DNA of 43,613 nt from Enhydrobacter aerosaccus (GCA_903915535.1 CAIWTJ010000193.1:1-43613); one strand, 5' to 3'; shown: positions 1 to 7,851, counted from the first letter of the stretch. Numbers and translations: made by a program. Notes: generated from the sequence alone by a model not told the origin.

Positions 1-1
1 C

Positions 2-745
2 GCGGAGTCGGGCTGGCGGCATGCCGAACTCGTGTTCTCGTTCGTGAGTGCGGCGTTCATTCCCCTGCTGCTGGTCCTGCCGTGGCGCCGCATCGAGCGC
101 GGCATCGCCAACGTGGCGCCGCAGCGCGCGGGCGGTGGCGCGAGCACCGGTCCGACCGTGGGCGAAGCGGTCCGCGATTGGCCGTTCTGGGCGCTGACCT
201 TCTCCTTCGGCCTCACCTCGGTCGGCATCTTCGCGCTGGTGCCGCAGGCCATGGTTTATCTGCTCGAGCGCGGCCTCGACGGCGCCTATGCCGCCCGCGC
301 GCTCGCGGTCGCGGGCTTCCTGACGCCGCTCGGCATGATCGGCTTCAGTTGGCTGGCCGACCGCGGCGGCCGCAAGATCGCCGCACTTCTCGCCTACGCT
401 TGCTCGATCGCCGGCGTGGGGGCGCTGGCTCTCGTGCGCGGCCCGAACGACGACGTCTTCGTGTGGGCCTACGTGCTGCTGTTCGGCGGCAGCATGGGCT
501 CGCGCGGGCCCATGATCTCGACCCTGGCGGCGCTGCGCTATCGCGGTGCGCACTTCGGCCGTATCTACGGGCTGATCAGCATGGGCATGGGCTTCGGCGG
601 CTTCCTGGGCGCGTGGATCGGCGGCCTGCTGCACGATTTCACCGACGGCTACGCCGTGGTGCTGGTCTTCTCAGCGTCGGCGCTGGCGCTCGCCGCCGCG
701 ACCTTGGGCTCCGAAGCGTCGGCGCGGGAACGCCTGTCGCGCTGA
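2..745 (+). CDS. MFS transporter, C-terminal part (cut by window start)
   Basis: The reading frame is open from the first bases of the window, so the true start lies outside and only about 247 residues are seen. They are very hydrophobic and contain six to seven membrane segments. A loop rich in G, D and R (LADRGGRK, near position 355) matches the conserved cytoplasmic loop of major facilitator superfamily transporters, and a late GMGFGGFLGAWIGG segment is typical of the second MFS half. It would act in the inner membrane as a secondary transporter; the substrate cannot be told. The next gene starts 149 bp downstream on the same strand. Confidence 0.85.
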   Translation, partial: AESGWRHAELVFSFVSAAFIPLLLVLPWRRIERGIANVAPQRAGGGASTGPTVGEAVRDWPFWALTFSFGLTSVGIFALVPQAMVYLLERGLDGAYAARALAVAGFLTPLGMIGFSWLADRGGRKIAALLAYACSIAGVGALALVRGPNDDVFVWAYVLLFGGSMGSRGPMISTLAALRYRGAHFGRIYGLISMGMGFGGFLGAWIGGLLHDFTDGYAVVLVFSASALALAAATLGSEASARERLSR

Positions 746-894
746 GTTTTGGCGCTCGCGTTACAGTCTCGTGGCACGTCGATGATGTGAATACCGACAT
801 ATTGTATTTCCCGGATTCCTTCGCCAAAATACGGGGTATGGAAAAGCGCATAGACTTTCCCAGTAGTCCCTTCCGGGGCCCGAGAGGCTAGCCC

Positions 895-1458
895 GTGACA
901 CCGGCCATTGAGTCCTGTCACGCGCTGGTGCTCAACGCCGATTTTCGGCCGCTGTCCTATTTTCCACTATCGATCTGGTCCTGGCAGGACGCCGTGAAGG
1001 CGGTCTTCCTCGATCGCGTCAGCGTCATCTCGGAATACGAGCGCACGATCCACAGCCCGTCCTTCGAGATGCGGCTGCCGAGCGTCATTGCGCTCAAGGA
1101 ATACGTGCCAGCCGCGCGGCGTCCCGCGTTCACGCGCTTCAACGTGTTCCTGCGCGATCACTTCGCCTGCCAGTATTGCGGCCAGGACTTCGCGACCAAC
1201 GTGCTGACGTTCGACCATGTCATCCCGAAGTCGCGCGGCGGCCGCACCAGCTGGAGCAACGTCGTCACTGCCTGCAGCCCGTGCAACCTGATGAAGGGCA
1301 ACCGCCTGCTGCGCGAGAGCGGCATGTTCCTGCAGCGCGCGCCGATCGAGCCCACCACGGCGGAACTGCAGGACAACGGCCGCGCGTTTCCGCCCGGTTA
1401 CCTGCACGAGAGCTGGCGCGACTTCCTGTACTGGGACAGCGAGCTGGATCAGACCTAA
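895..1458 (+). CDS. HNH endonuclease family protein
   Basis: A 187-residue protein with a GTG start. The C-terminal half carries a zinc-stabilised HNH nuclease fold: C92-x-x-C95, the D107-H108 pair in TFDHVIPKSRGG, N122, C127-x-x-C130 and K134. The N-terminal 80 residues (LNADFRPLSYFPLSIWSWQDAVKAVF) are the usual leader of this stand-alone HNH family, which is widespread and chromosomal in Alphaproteobacteria. It probably cuts or nicks DNA, but the cellular role of the family is not established. No restriction or phage packaging genes adjoin it, so a homing or packaging role is not supported. It converges on coq7. Confidence 0.88.
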   Translation: MTPAIESCHALVLNADFRPLSYFPLSIWSWQDAVKAVFLDRVSVISEYERTIHSPSFEMRLPSVIALKEYVPAARRPAFTRFNVFLRDHFACQYCGQDFATNVLTFDHVIPKSRGGRTSWSNVVTACSPCNLMKGNRLLRESGMFLQRAPIEPTTAELQDNGRAFPPGYLHESWRDFLYWDSELDQT

Positions 1459-1546
1459 CTGTCGTCCTGAGCGAAGCGAAGGACCTGGCAGGCCGATCGA
1501 CGATTCTGTTGTCAGTGTCAGATCCTTCGCTGCGCTCAGGATGACA
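1459..1546. repeat. REP-like imperfect palindrome between convergent genes
   Basis: Two 27-nt arms (1459-1485 and 1520-1546) are inverted copies with about three mismatches, built around CCTGAGCGAAGCGAAGGA and its complement. They are separated by 34 nt. The element lies between the stop codons of the HNH gene and coq7, where it could fold into a long stem and stop transcription from both sides. The core resembles a dispersed intergenic repeat common in bacterial genomes. It is unrelated to the REP copies around the RAYT gene at 3243-3858. Confidence 0.65.
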
Positions 1547-1553
1547 ATCCTGC

Positions 1554-2117
1554 CTAAATCCGGGTCGACAGCCAGATCGCGAGTTTCGAGCCTGTCTTGA
1601 TGACCCGCGTCAGTGCCTCGTAGGCGGGCGCCTGCTCGGCGCCCGAGGCCAGGGCCACGTCGCGATGCTCGATCTCCTCGGCGCGGAATTTCTCTACTGT
1701 CGTGCGGAGTTCCGTTTCGTCGTTCCCGAGGGCCGCCGCCTGCGCGGCATAATGCTCGTCGATCGTCTCCTCGACGGCGACGGTGCAGGCCATTGCGGCC
1801 TTGTCGCCCATCAGCGCGGTCACGGCGCCCAGCGCGAAGCCCGCCACGCTCCACACCGGCGAGAGGAGCGTCGGCCGCACGCGTCGCTCGGCGGCCAGGC
1901 GATCGAACGTCTTGTTGTGCTCGCGCTCGGAGCGCGCCATCGCCGCGATCTTGCGCGCGGCGTCGCTGTTGGATTTTCCGCGCCAGCGCAGCGCCGCGAG
2001 CTGGCCCTCGTAGATGCGCACGGCGCCGAATTCGCCCGCCTGGTCGACGCGTATCACCTGCTCGACGAGCGTGCGGGCGTCGGGGTCGCCGGGATTGCGG
2101 GTATCGGACGTTTTCAT
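1554..2117 (-). CDS. coq7: Demethoxyubiquinone hydroxylase Coq7 family
   Basis: A 187-residue protein. Coq7 is a diiron monooxygenase that performs the late ring hydroxylation of ubiquinone synthesis at the inner membrane. The sequence shows the expected carboxylate and histidine ligands: QAGEFGAVRIYEGQ (about 26-39), SEREHN (63-68), EETIDEHY (116-123) and EEIEHRD (147-153). A hydrophobic region at 90-105 (SVAGFALGAVTALMG) is typical. The ATG at 2117 overlaps the stop of dsbB by four bases, so the longer open frame upstream is not used. It is the last gene of a yqaA-like/dsbB/coq7 cluster. Coq7 instead of UbiF marks certain proteobacterial groups, including many Alphaproteobacteria. Confidence 0.92.
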   Translation of the reverse strand: MKTSDTRNPGDPDARTLVEQVIRVDQAGEFGAVRIYEGQLAALRWRGKSNSDAARKIAAMARSEREHNKTFDRLAAERRVRPTLLSPVWSVAGFALGAVTALMGDKAAMACTVAVEETIDEHYAAQAAALGNDETELRTTVEKFRAEEIEHRDVALASGAEQAPAYEALTRVIKTGSKLAIWLSTRI

Positions 2118-2608
2118 TCGGGCTTGGTCCGGATGTGCTTCACGATGTGCGTGCCCAGCAGCAGCGCGAGGCCGCCCGAGCAGATCGCGTTCCAGCCGGC
2201 CATCGAAACGCCGAGAAAGATCCACGCCGGCTCGTCGCAGCGGACCATCTTGGCGCCCAGCAGGAACTTCTTGAGCTGCTCGACCGAGAGCCCGCGCGGG
2301 ATGGTGCCGGAGCAGGCCTGAGGTCCCGCCCACCAGTGATGCTCGACGCCGACGTGGAAGACGCCGATGCCCGCGGTGATCGCGAGCGCGGTGATCGCCA
2401 CCAGCGCAAACCACATCGCGACTTTCTCGTGGCTGAATGCCGCGAACGAGATCAGGCCGGCCGCGATCGCCACCATGTGCGGATAGCGCTGCCACCAGCA
2501 CATCTCGCAGGGAGCGAGGCCGATGACATATTCGAAATAGAAGGCGCCGCCCAGCAATGCGGCGCTGCCGAGGAACGCACAAAGGCCGACACGGGCGGGG
2601 AACGACAT
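2114..2608 (-). CDS. dsbB: Disulfide bond formation protein DsbB
   Basis: A 164-residue inner-membrane protein with four hydrophobic segments. It has the two periplasmic cysteine pairs of DsbB: C34-x-x-C37 (APCEMCWWQRYPH) and C99...C124 (PQACSG and MVRCDEPAW). DsbB reoxidises the periplasmic oxidase DsbA and passes the electrons to ubiquinone, which makes its coupling to the ubiquinone hydroxylase gene coq7 (ATGA overlap) functionally sensible. No dsbA is visible in this window. The gene starts 10 bp after the upstream membrane protein gene, indicating one transcript. Confidence 0.93.
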   Translation of the reverse strand: MSFPARVGLCAFLGSAALLGGAFYFEYVIGLAPCEMCWWQRYPHMVAIAAGLISFAAFSHEKVAMWFALVAITALAITAGIGVFHVGVEHHWWAGPQACSGTIPRGLSVEQLKKFLLGAKMVRCDEPAWIFLGVSMAGWNAICSGGLALLLGTHIVKHIRTKPE

Positions 2609-2618
2609 TCAGACGCCT

Positions 2619-3197
2619 CTAGAACAGGTAGCGGAAGGCCACGAACCCGCCGACCAGCGCGATCAGGAAAAGCCACGTCACCAGCGTGAGGCGCTTCTCG
2701 ATGAAGGCGCGGATCGGCTCGCCGAACTTCCACAGCAACGCTGACACGGCGAAGAAACGGATGCCACGCGTCACGATCGACGCCCACACGAATGTGAAGA
2801 GATCAAAGTGCGCGGCCCCTGAAGCGATCGTCACCAGTTTGTAAGGAATCGGCGTCAGTCCTTTGATCAGGATGATCCAGATGCCGTACTGGTCGAAGCC
2901 CTGGCGGAACTTCTCGAGGCCCGTTTGCAGACCGTAGGTCTTCACGACCCAGGCGCCGATGGTCTCGAAGAAATAGAAGCCGATCGCGTAGCCGAGCAAC
3001 CCGCCCAGGACCGAGCAGACCGTGCATACGGTCGCTATGGTGAAGGCCTTGCGGCGATTGGCCAGCACCATGGGCACCAGCATCACGTCGGGCGGGATCG
3101 GAAAGAACGAGCTTTCGGCGAACGCGATCACGCCCATGGCGGGAATCGCGCGGGGGTGGCCGGCGAGGCGGAGAACCCAGTCATAAAGGCGGCGCAT
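2619..3197 (-). CDS. YqaA/DedA-like (VTT domain) membrane protein
   Basis: A 192-residue protein with about five hydrophobic segments. The motif FAESSFFPIPPDVMLVPM (about 26-43), the G-rich helix GGLLGYAIGFYF (about 65-76) and KGLTPIPYKLVTIASG (112-127) are characteristic of the DedA/VTT family, YqaA subgroup. Family members are inner-membrane proteins linked to lipid scrambling and proton-motive-force-dependent envelope homeostasis. The precise role of YqaA-type members is unknown. It is the first gene of the cluster with dsbB and coq7. The left REP copy lies 45 bp upstream of its start. Confidence 0.85.
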   Translation of the reverse strand: MRRLYDWVLRLAGHPRAIPAMGVIAFAESSFFPIPPDVMLVPMVLANRRKAFTIATVCTVCSVLGGLLGYAIGFYFFETIGAWVVKTYGLQTGLEKFRQGFDQYGIWIILIKGLTPIPYKLVTIASGAAHFDLFTFVWASIVTRGIRFFAVSALLWKFGEPIRAFIEKRLTLVTWLFLIALVGGFVAFRYLF

Positions 3198-3242
3198 GTG
3201 GCGTCGTTCCTAAGACCAAACGCGACGCCTGTAAACGTCACG

Positions 3243-3270
3243 ACGGGACCGCGGAGCTCCAGCTCCGCTC
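3243..3270. repeat. REP copy, left flank of RAYT gene
   Basis: This 28-nt sequence is the exact reverse complement of 3831-3858. It contains its own short palindrome, GCGGAGCT-CC-AGCTCCGC (3251-3268), preceded by a GGGACC head. Palindrome plus conserved head is the layout of REP elements. It ends three bases before the stop codon of the RAYT gene. Confidence 0.85.
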
Positions 3271-3273
3271 ATA

Positions 3274-3825
3274 TCAGGGCTTGCGAAGCCGTGCCGAGCT
3301 CCACAACCATTCAGAGGCTTCTGTGCACAGACCGGCCTTCACCGGGTTGCTCTCCACATATTCGATCGTGCGGTGCAGATGCGCCTCGTGGCGCATGAAG
3401 CGGTCGAAATAGTCCGGGTGCCAGAACGCGCCGGTGCGGTTCAATTCCGCATTGGCGCGACGCGCGGTGAACGATTTCCAGCTTTGAACAATTTTGCTCA
3501 GAGAATGGCCTTCGATGGCTTCGGCCACCACGTGCACATGGTTCGGCATGAGGCACCAGGACAAGAGACGATAGCGCGCGCCGTCGAAGTGCAGCAGCGC
3601 GTCCTGGACAAGCGCGGCAATGGTGGGCTGACCGAGAGAGCACGCACCCCATCCTCGGTCTAGTTCGCCATCCAATGCGGTCATTGTCTCGTCGGTCTGC
3701 GGCGTCGGCTGCCGAAGCGCAGGCGGCAGGCTGTCGGCCAGCCGGAACGTGATGAACTGCACCGTCTCCGGCGAGTCGAAGTGCGGAAGGTATCCTCGGG
3801 AATGCCAGCCTTTGGGTGACGACAT
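3274..3825 (-). CDS. REP-associated tyrosine transposase (RAYT, Y1/IS200-like)
   Basis: A 183-residue single-domain HUH nuclease. It shows the HUH pair in LMPNHVHVV (H96 and H98), the catalytic-tyrosine segment FWHPDYFDRFMR (Y139 likely) and the family signature TIEYVESNPVKAGL (153-166). RAYTs bind, cut and rejoin single-stranded REP hairpins and are thought to spread REPs in the chromosome. The open frame runs further upstream to 4026, but homology begins at the ATG at 3825 and the extra part overlaps the nitronate monooxygenase gene, so 3825 is chosen. Perfect inverted REP copies lie 3 bp after the stop and 5 bp before the start. Together they form a compact RAYT-REP unit between two unrelated operons. 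Confidence 0.92.
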   Translation of the reverse strand: MSSPKGWHSRGYLPHFDSPETVQFITFRLADSLPPALRQPTPQTDETMTALDGELDRGWGACSLGQPTIAALVQDALLHFDGARYRLLSWCLMPNHVHVVAEAIEGHSLSKIVQSWKSFTARRANAELNRTGAFWHPDYFDRFMRHEAHLHRTIEYVESNPVKAGLCTEASEWLWSSARLRKP

Positions 3826-3830
3826 TTTAG

Positions 3831-3858
3831 GAGCGGAGCTGGAGCTCCGCGGTCCCGT
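3831..3858. repeat. REP copy, right flank of RAYT gene
   Basis: Exact inverted copy of 3243-3270, with the palindrome GCGGAGCT-GG-AGCTCCGC at 3833-3850 and the GGTCCC head at 3851-3856. It sits 5 bp upstream of the RAYT start and 5 bp past the stop of the neighbouring nitronate monooxygenase gene. It may therefore also act as that gene's transcript end and as RAYT leader RNA. Confidence 0.85.
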
Positions 3859-3863
3859 AAAGA

Positions 3864-4865
3864 TTACTCCGCGGCTTGCTTCAGCCTCGTGGGGACAGTT
3901 TCTCCGGACAGGAGCGCCGCCTTTGCCGCGTCGTACTCGGCCTTGAGGCGGGCCACGATCTCGGCCGCCGGCGGTGCGTCGTGGATTTGGCCCACGCCCT
4001 GGCCCGCGCCCCAGATGTCGCGCCATGCCTTGGCCTTGGAGTTGCCGCCCGAGCCGAAGTTCATCTTGCTCTTGTCGGCCACCGGCAGGTCATCGGGATC
4101 GAGGCCCGAGGCCGCGACGCTCTTCTTCAGGTAGTTGCCGTGCACGCCGGTGAAGAGGTTGGTGTAGACGATCTCCTCGCCGGTCGAGTCGATGATGCAC
4201 TGCTTGTTGGCGTCGGTGGCGTTGCCTTCCTTGCTCGCGATGAAGCGCGTGCCGAGATAGGCGAGGTCGGCGCCCAGCGCCTGGGCCGCGAGCACGCTGG
4301 CGCCGTTGGCGATCGAGCCCGACAGCAGAAGGCAGCCGTCGTAGAACTGGCGCACTTCCGGCACGAGCGCGAAGGGCGAGAGCGCGCCGGCATGGCCGCC
4401 GGCACCGGCGCACACCAGGATCAGCCCGTCGACGCCCGCCTGCAGGGCCCGCTTGGCATGCTTCACGTTGGTCACGTCATGGAACACGAGCCCGCCAAAC
4501 CGGTGCGCCGACGGCACGACCTCGTCCGGGGCGCGCAGCGAGGTGATCTGGATCGGCACCTTGTACTTCTCGCAGAGCTCGACGTCGTGCATCAGGCGGT
4601 CGTTCGAGGCGTGCACGATCTGGTTCACGGCGAAGGGCGCCACCTTCTTGTCGGGATGCTTGGCCTTGTACTCGCCCAGCTCGCCGGTGATGCGCTTCAG
4701 CCATTCCTCCAGCACTTCCTTCGGCCGGGCGTTCAGCGCGGGGAAGGAGCCGACCACGCCCGCCTTGCACTGCTCGATCACGAGGTCGGGATTGGAGATG
4801 ATGAACAGCGGCGCGCCGACCACCGGGAGAGAGAGGGTGTCGCGCAGCAATGCCGGAAGAGCCAT
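3864..4865 (-). CDS. Nitronate monooxygenase (NPD family)
   Basis: A 333-residue FMN-dependent TIM-barrel protein of the 2-nitropropane dioxygenase/nitronate monooxygenase family. Visible signatures are VVGAPLFIISNPDLV (15-29), GVDGLILVCAGAGGHAG (144-160, with H158 at the position of the family's active-site His), LLLSGSIANG (about 174-183, phosphate binding) and GADLAYLGTRFIASKE (about 193-208). Enzymes of this family oxidise alkyl nitronates to carbonyl compounds and nitrite. Some relatives are enoyl-ACP reductases (FabK) or act on other substrates, so the reaction is not certain. It follows the GST gene by 9 bp in the carotenoid oxygenase operon. Confidence 0.88.
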   Translation of the reverse strand: MALPALLRDTLSLPVVGAPLFIISNPDLVIEQCKAGVVGSFPALNARPKEVLEEWLKRITGELGEYKAKHPDKKVAPFAVNQIVHASNDRLMHDVELCEKYKVPIQITSLRAPDEVVPSAHRFGGLVFHDVTNVKHAKRALQAGVDGLILVCAGAGGHAGALSPFALVPEVRQFYDGCLLLSGSIANGASVLAAQALGADLAYLGTRFIASKEGNATDANKQCIIDSTGEEIVYTNLFTGVHGNYLKKSVAASGLDPDDLPVADKSKMNFGSGGNSKAKAWRDIWGAGQGVGQIHDAPPAAEIVARLKAEYDAAKAALLSGETVPTRLKQAAE

Positions 4866-4874
4866 GGTCGTTTC

Positions 4875-5540
4875 CTATTTTCCGAGTTCGTAGGGTCCGC
4901 CCTTTTCCAGGGCGCGTTTGTAGGCGGGTCGTGCCTGGATGCGGTCGAGCCAGGCCGAGAGCTTCGGCATCTGGCGAATGATCGGCGCGCGCGCGGACGC
5001 GGCTTCGAGCGGGAAGCTCATCTGGATGTCGGCGGCGGTGAACGCGGAGCCCGCAAACCATTCGCGCTTGGAAAGCTCGCTCTCCAGGAACATGAAGTGG
5101 TTGCCGATCTGCGGATCCAGAAGGGTCGAGTTGGCCCCCTTCACGATGGCGTTGCCGACGGGCTTGAAGAAGAAGGGCAGCCGGCTCGGGATGCGGGCGA
5201 ACACCAGCTTCATGAACAGAAGCGGCATCAGCGAGCCTTCGGCGTAGTGCATGAAGTAGGTGTAGTTGAGCCGCTCCGGCGTGCCCAGCGCCGGCGTCAG
5301 CTTGCCGTGACCGTAGGCGTCGCCCAGGTACTCGATGATCGCTCCGGACTCCGCCAGCGTCTTGTCGCCGTCGGTGATGACCGGCGACTTTCCGAGCGGA
5401 TGGACCGCCTTCAGTTCGGGCGGGGCCATCATCGAGGGCAGGCGCTGGTAGCGCTTGACCTCATAGGGGACGCCCAGCTCCTCGAGCATCCAGAGGATGC
5501 GCTGGGAGCGCGAGTTGTTCAGGTGATGGACAATGATCAT
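4875..5540 (-). CDS. Glutathione S-transferase family protein
   Basis: A 221-residue protein with an N-terminal thioredoxin-fold domain (1-75: IIVHHLNNSRSQRILWMLEELGVPYEV, then GKSPVITDG with the cis-Pro, and LAESGAIIEYL for the glutathione gamma-glutamyl site). A C-terminal helical domain ends in FTAADIQMSFPLE. The S10/S12 region supplies the likely catalytic serine. Soluble, cytoplasmic; it would conjugate or reduce electrophilic substrates with glutathione. The ATG at 5540 overlaps the stop of the upstream carotenoid oxygenase gene (ATGA), so both are translationally coupled, suggesting it handles a product of that enzyme or protects against it. Confidence 0.92.
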   Translation of the reverse strand: MIIVHHLNNSRSQRILWMLEELGVPYEVKRYQRLPSMMAPPELKAVHPLGKSPVITDGDKTLAESGAIIEYLGDAYGHGKLTPALGTPERLNYTYFMHYAEGSLMPLLFMKLVFARIPSRLPFFFKPVGNAIVKGANSTLLDPQIGNHFMFLESELSKREWFAGSAFTAADIQMSFPLEAASARAPIIRQMPKLSAWLDRIQARPAYKRALEKGGPYELGK

Positions 5541-6964
5541 GGCTGCAACGTACCCGGCCTCCAGTTGCCGTGGAAGCCCGCCGGAACACGGCTGGAGAGG
5601 TGGGCCAGTGCAATTGGTCCGCGGGCGAGGTCGGTGGCCTCGAACACGGCGAGGTCGCTGGTGCGCTCGGCCGCGCGATAGACCACGCTCAGCACCCAGC
5701 CGTCGCCCTCGGCCGCCGTCTCCAAGCGCGGCACGAACACCGGTTCGCCGACCCGGTCGTCGGGATTGGCGGTCCAGGCCGCGCTCTTGCCGGACTTGAG
5801 ATCGTAGTGGATCAGCCCGTTGGTGCGCGGGCCGTCGCCGGCATCGGCGACGTTGGCCGCCACGATCCAGCCGTGCCGGTAGTCGCTCATGCAGAAGCGC
5901 TCGTCGAAGCGCGGGAACTCGCCCGCGCGGTCGTCGAGCTGCTCCTCCTTGAACGTGTTCGACCGTCCCGAAAGATCGAAGGTCCAGCGGAACAGGCGCG
6001 CGGGCGGCGGCTCCTTGGAGGAAGGCGTGCCATCGGGAAGCGGGAAAAGCGGCGCGATATCGTACTTCATGACGTCGACCACGATCTTGCCGTCCGCCGT
6101 CTCGAAATGGTTCATCGGATGGAAGACGTAGCAGGCGGGCGCCGTCACCCACTTGATGTCGGCCACGGTACCCTTGCGCGGGATGAAGGCGATGTGCGTG
6201 CCCTTGTCCGGCTCCCAGGCGAAGGGCGGCTTGCCCTTCATCGCGCGCTCCATCGACGACGTGAGCGGGAAGATCGGCAGCACGATCCAGTTCTTCGTCA
6301 CGGCAAAGTCGTGGACCATCGAGGGGAAGGGGCCCTCGAACATCTCCGAGCGCGTGACATTGCCGTCCTTGTCGACGACCTGGAGGGCGATCTCCTTGGT
6401 GAACCGGCCCGTGGCGGAATAGCCGAAGGCGATCATCTCGCCGGTCTCGGGATCGAACTTCGGGTGCGCGGTGAACGGCCCCTTGAGCTTGTCGCCGTAG
6501 GTCTCGTAGCCCTTCGGAGCGAGCGTCGCGGGATCGAGCGCGAAGGGCGCGTGCGCCTCCTCGAGCGCCATCAGCCGGCCCGCGTGCCAGACGATGTTGG
6601 TGTTTGCGACGGTCGATTGCAGCTCCAGGATTCGCGGGTCGGTGAACAACGGATGGCCGAACGAGCCCGACAGGCCTTCACCCTCCTTGTTCTCGAGCTC
6701 CCATTTGGGCGTGCGCACCCAGCGGTTCTTGTAGGAGACGTTGCCGTTCTCGATGTGGAAGGCGTGGATCATGCCGTCGCCGGCGAACCAGTGGTACGGC
6801 CCGCGCGGCGCGAACTGCGGGTTGGGGCCGTTGCGGTAGAGCGTGCCCAGCAGATCCTTCGGCATCTCGCCGGTGATGTGCAGGTGCGCGGCATCGGCCT
6901 CGGTGTTCACCGGGCCGTAGTAGCCGCGCAGGAACGGATTGTCGGTCGGGAACGCCTTGGCCAT
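5537..6964 (-). CDS. Carotenoid/lignostilbene cleavage oxygenase
   Basis: A 475-residue seven-bladed beta-propeller nonhaem-iron dioxygenase of the carotenoid cleavage/lignostilbene dioxygenase family. Four candidate iron-binding histidines are visible in the expected order: H167 (FTAHPKFDP), H218 (MVHDFAVTKN), H282 (YVFHPMNHFE) and H465 (VPAGFHGNW). The N-terminal signature PKDLLGTLYRNGPNPQF is also typical. The family splits carotenoid or stilbenoid double bonds into aldehydes or ketones; which substrate is used here is unknown. An AAGGAG ribosome site precedes the ATG at 6964. It heads an operon with a GST and a nitronate monooxygenase, which suggests catabolism of an aromatic or terpenoid compound. 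Confidence 0.92.
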   Translation of the reverse strand: MAKAFPTDNPFLRGYYGPVNTEADAAHLHITGEMPKDLLGTLYRNGPNPQFAPRGPYHWFAGDGMIHAFHIENGNVSYKNRWVRTPKWELENKEGEGLSGSFGHPLFTDPRILELQSTVANTNIVWHAGRLMALEEAHAPFALDPATLAPKGYETYGDKLKGPFTAHPKFDPETGEMIAFGYSATGRFTKEIALQVVDKDGNVTRSEMFEGPFPSMVHDFAVTKNWIVLPIFPLTSSMERAMKGKPPFAWEPDKGTHIAFIPRKGTVADIKWVTAPACYVFHPMNHFETADGKIVVDVMKYDIAPLFPLPDGTPSSKEPPPARLFRWTFDLSGRSNTFKEEQLDDRAGEFPRFDERFCMSDYRHGWIVAANVADAGDGPRTNGLIHYDLKSGKSAAWTANPDDRVGEPVFVPRLETAAEGDGWVLSVVYRAAERTSDLAVFEATDLARGPIALAHLSSRVPAGFHGNWRPGTLQP

Positions 6965-7056
6965 CGAAGTCTCCTTTAGGGAAACGCTGTGTATCTAAGG
7001 AAAGCTATCAATACACGCTGTTGTCGGCAAGGGCGATTCGCTCCACCCTGGGAACG
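6965..7056. promoter_or_regulatory. Divergent promoter region with a GTGTAT...ATACAC dyad
   Basis: The short gap between the carotenoid oxygenase gene (minus) and the next plus-strand gene holds a six-base dyad, GTGTAT at 6989-6994 and ATACAC at 7011-7016, spaced by 16 nt. It is AT-richer than its surroundings, as expected for a shared promoter or operator. No regulator gene is adjacent, so the binding protein is unknown. Confidence 0.3.
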
Positions 7057-7851
7057 ATGTCGGCCAGCCGCCGTTGGATTTCGATGCGCCGATTTTCTGC
7101 CGGCTTTCTGCTCCTCTTGCTCGTTGGCGGCCCGGCCCATGCGGCGGGGCCGACGCCGCCCTGCGCGGGGCCGGCGTCTCCCGCCTTTGCGGCCGAGCAG
7201 GCGCCGCCGCAGCTGGCGATCTGGACCGCGGAAGATCTCAAGAAGGAAGGCTGGCAGCCACCGGCCTGCCTGGGATGGACGGGGGACAGCCGCCTTGTCG
7301 TGGCTCTGGCCAGCACGTTCCGGTCGCACCTGACCCTCGACCAGCTCCTGCAGCGCCTCACGGCGATCTCCACCTACCCGTCGGTCAAATACTGGTCGGC
7401 GACCCGTTCGCAATGGCGTCCGCTTGCCTCCGCCGCCGGCACGCTCGCGCAGCCGCAGGCAACCGCTGCGACCGCAGATCCGGCGGCGAGTGACCTCGCT
7501 GCGGGACGCGACTTCTACTATTTCGAGAACGGCGAGATCGGCGGCCGGACGATCCATCGGCTTCGCATCGTCGAGCACACCGCCGATCGCGCGGTCGTCG
7601 CCTCGGAGAACGTGAGCGCGATCACCATCGCCATCGTGACGGCCTTCGAGCCGGGTGCGCTGCAGCTCGCGACCTCCATCGAACGCGCGGGCCCCGATCT
7701 CTGGCGGCTCTACCAGATCACCCGCGTCGGATCGGCGAGCAACCCCCTGGTCGGCAACTACACGTCTTCCTATGCCAACCGGCTCGAGGCGATGCGAAGG
7801 TATCTCGCGGGTCAGCAGACCGATGGTGCACCGCCGCTGAAGGCGAACTAG
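7057..7851 (+). CDS. Secreted hypothetical protein
   Basis: A 264-residue protein with a basic start and a hydrophobic stretch (RRFSAGFLLLLLVGGPAHA, about 10-29) ending in an A-H-A type signal peptidase I site, so it is probably periplasmic. The mature part has a conserved-looking core (DFYYFENGEIGGRTIHRLRIVEHTADRAVVASENVSAI) suggestive of a beta-rich fold, and a C-terminal YANRLEAMRRYLAG helix. No enzymatic motif is recognised. The ATG at 7057 has GGGAACG upstream; a TTG at 7021 or the ATG at 7084 are alternatives. Its stop codon shares CTAG with the stop of the convergent MFS gene. Confidence 0.75.
   Translation: MSASRRWISMRRFSAGFLLLLLVGGPAHAAGPTPPCAGPASPAFAAEQAPPQLAIWTAEDLKKEGWQPPACLGWTGDSRLVVALASTFRSHLTLDQLLQRLTAISTYPSVKYWSATRSQWRPLASAAGTLAQPQATAATADPAASDLAAGRDFYYFENGEIGGRTIHRLRIVEHTADRAVVASENVSAITIAIVTAFEPGALQLATSIERAGPDLWRLYQITRVGSASNPLVGNYTSSYANRLEAMRRYLAGQQTDGAPPLKAN

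Noticed and set aside
2118..2582. Longer N-terminus of Coq7
   Set aside because: It is antisense-free but overlaps dsbB in another frame, and Coq7 homology starts at 2117 with an ATGA overlap.
3826..4026. Longer N-terminus of the RAYT protein
   Set aside because: The extra 67 residues overlap the monooxygenase gene and the REP copy and are composed of shadow sequence.
3876..5681. A 601-residue plus-strand open frame antisense to the monooxygenase and GST genes
   Set aside because: It is a high-GC shadow. Composition is rich in R, G, H and A with no domain, while both genes on the other strand have clear families.
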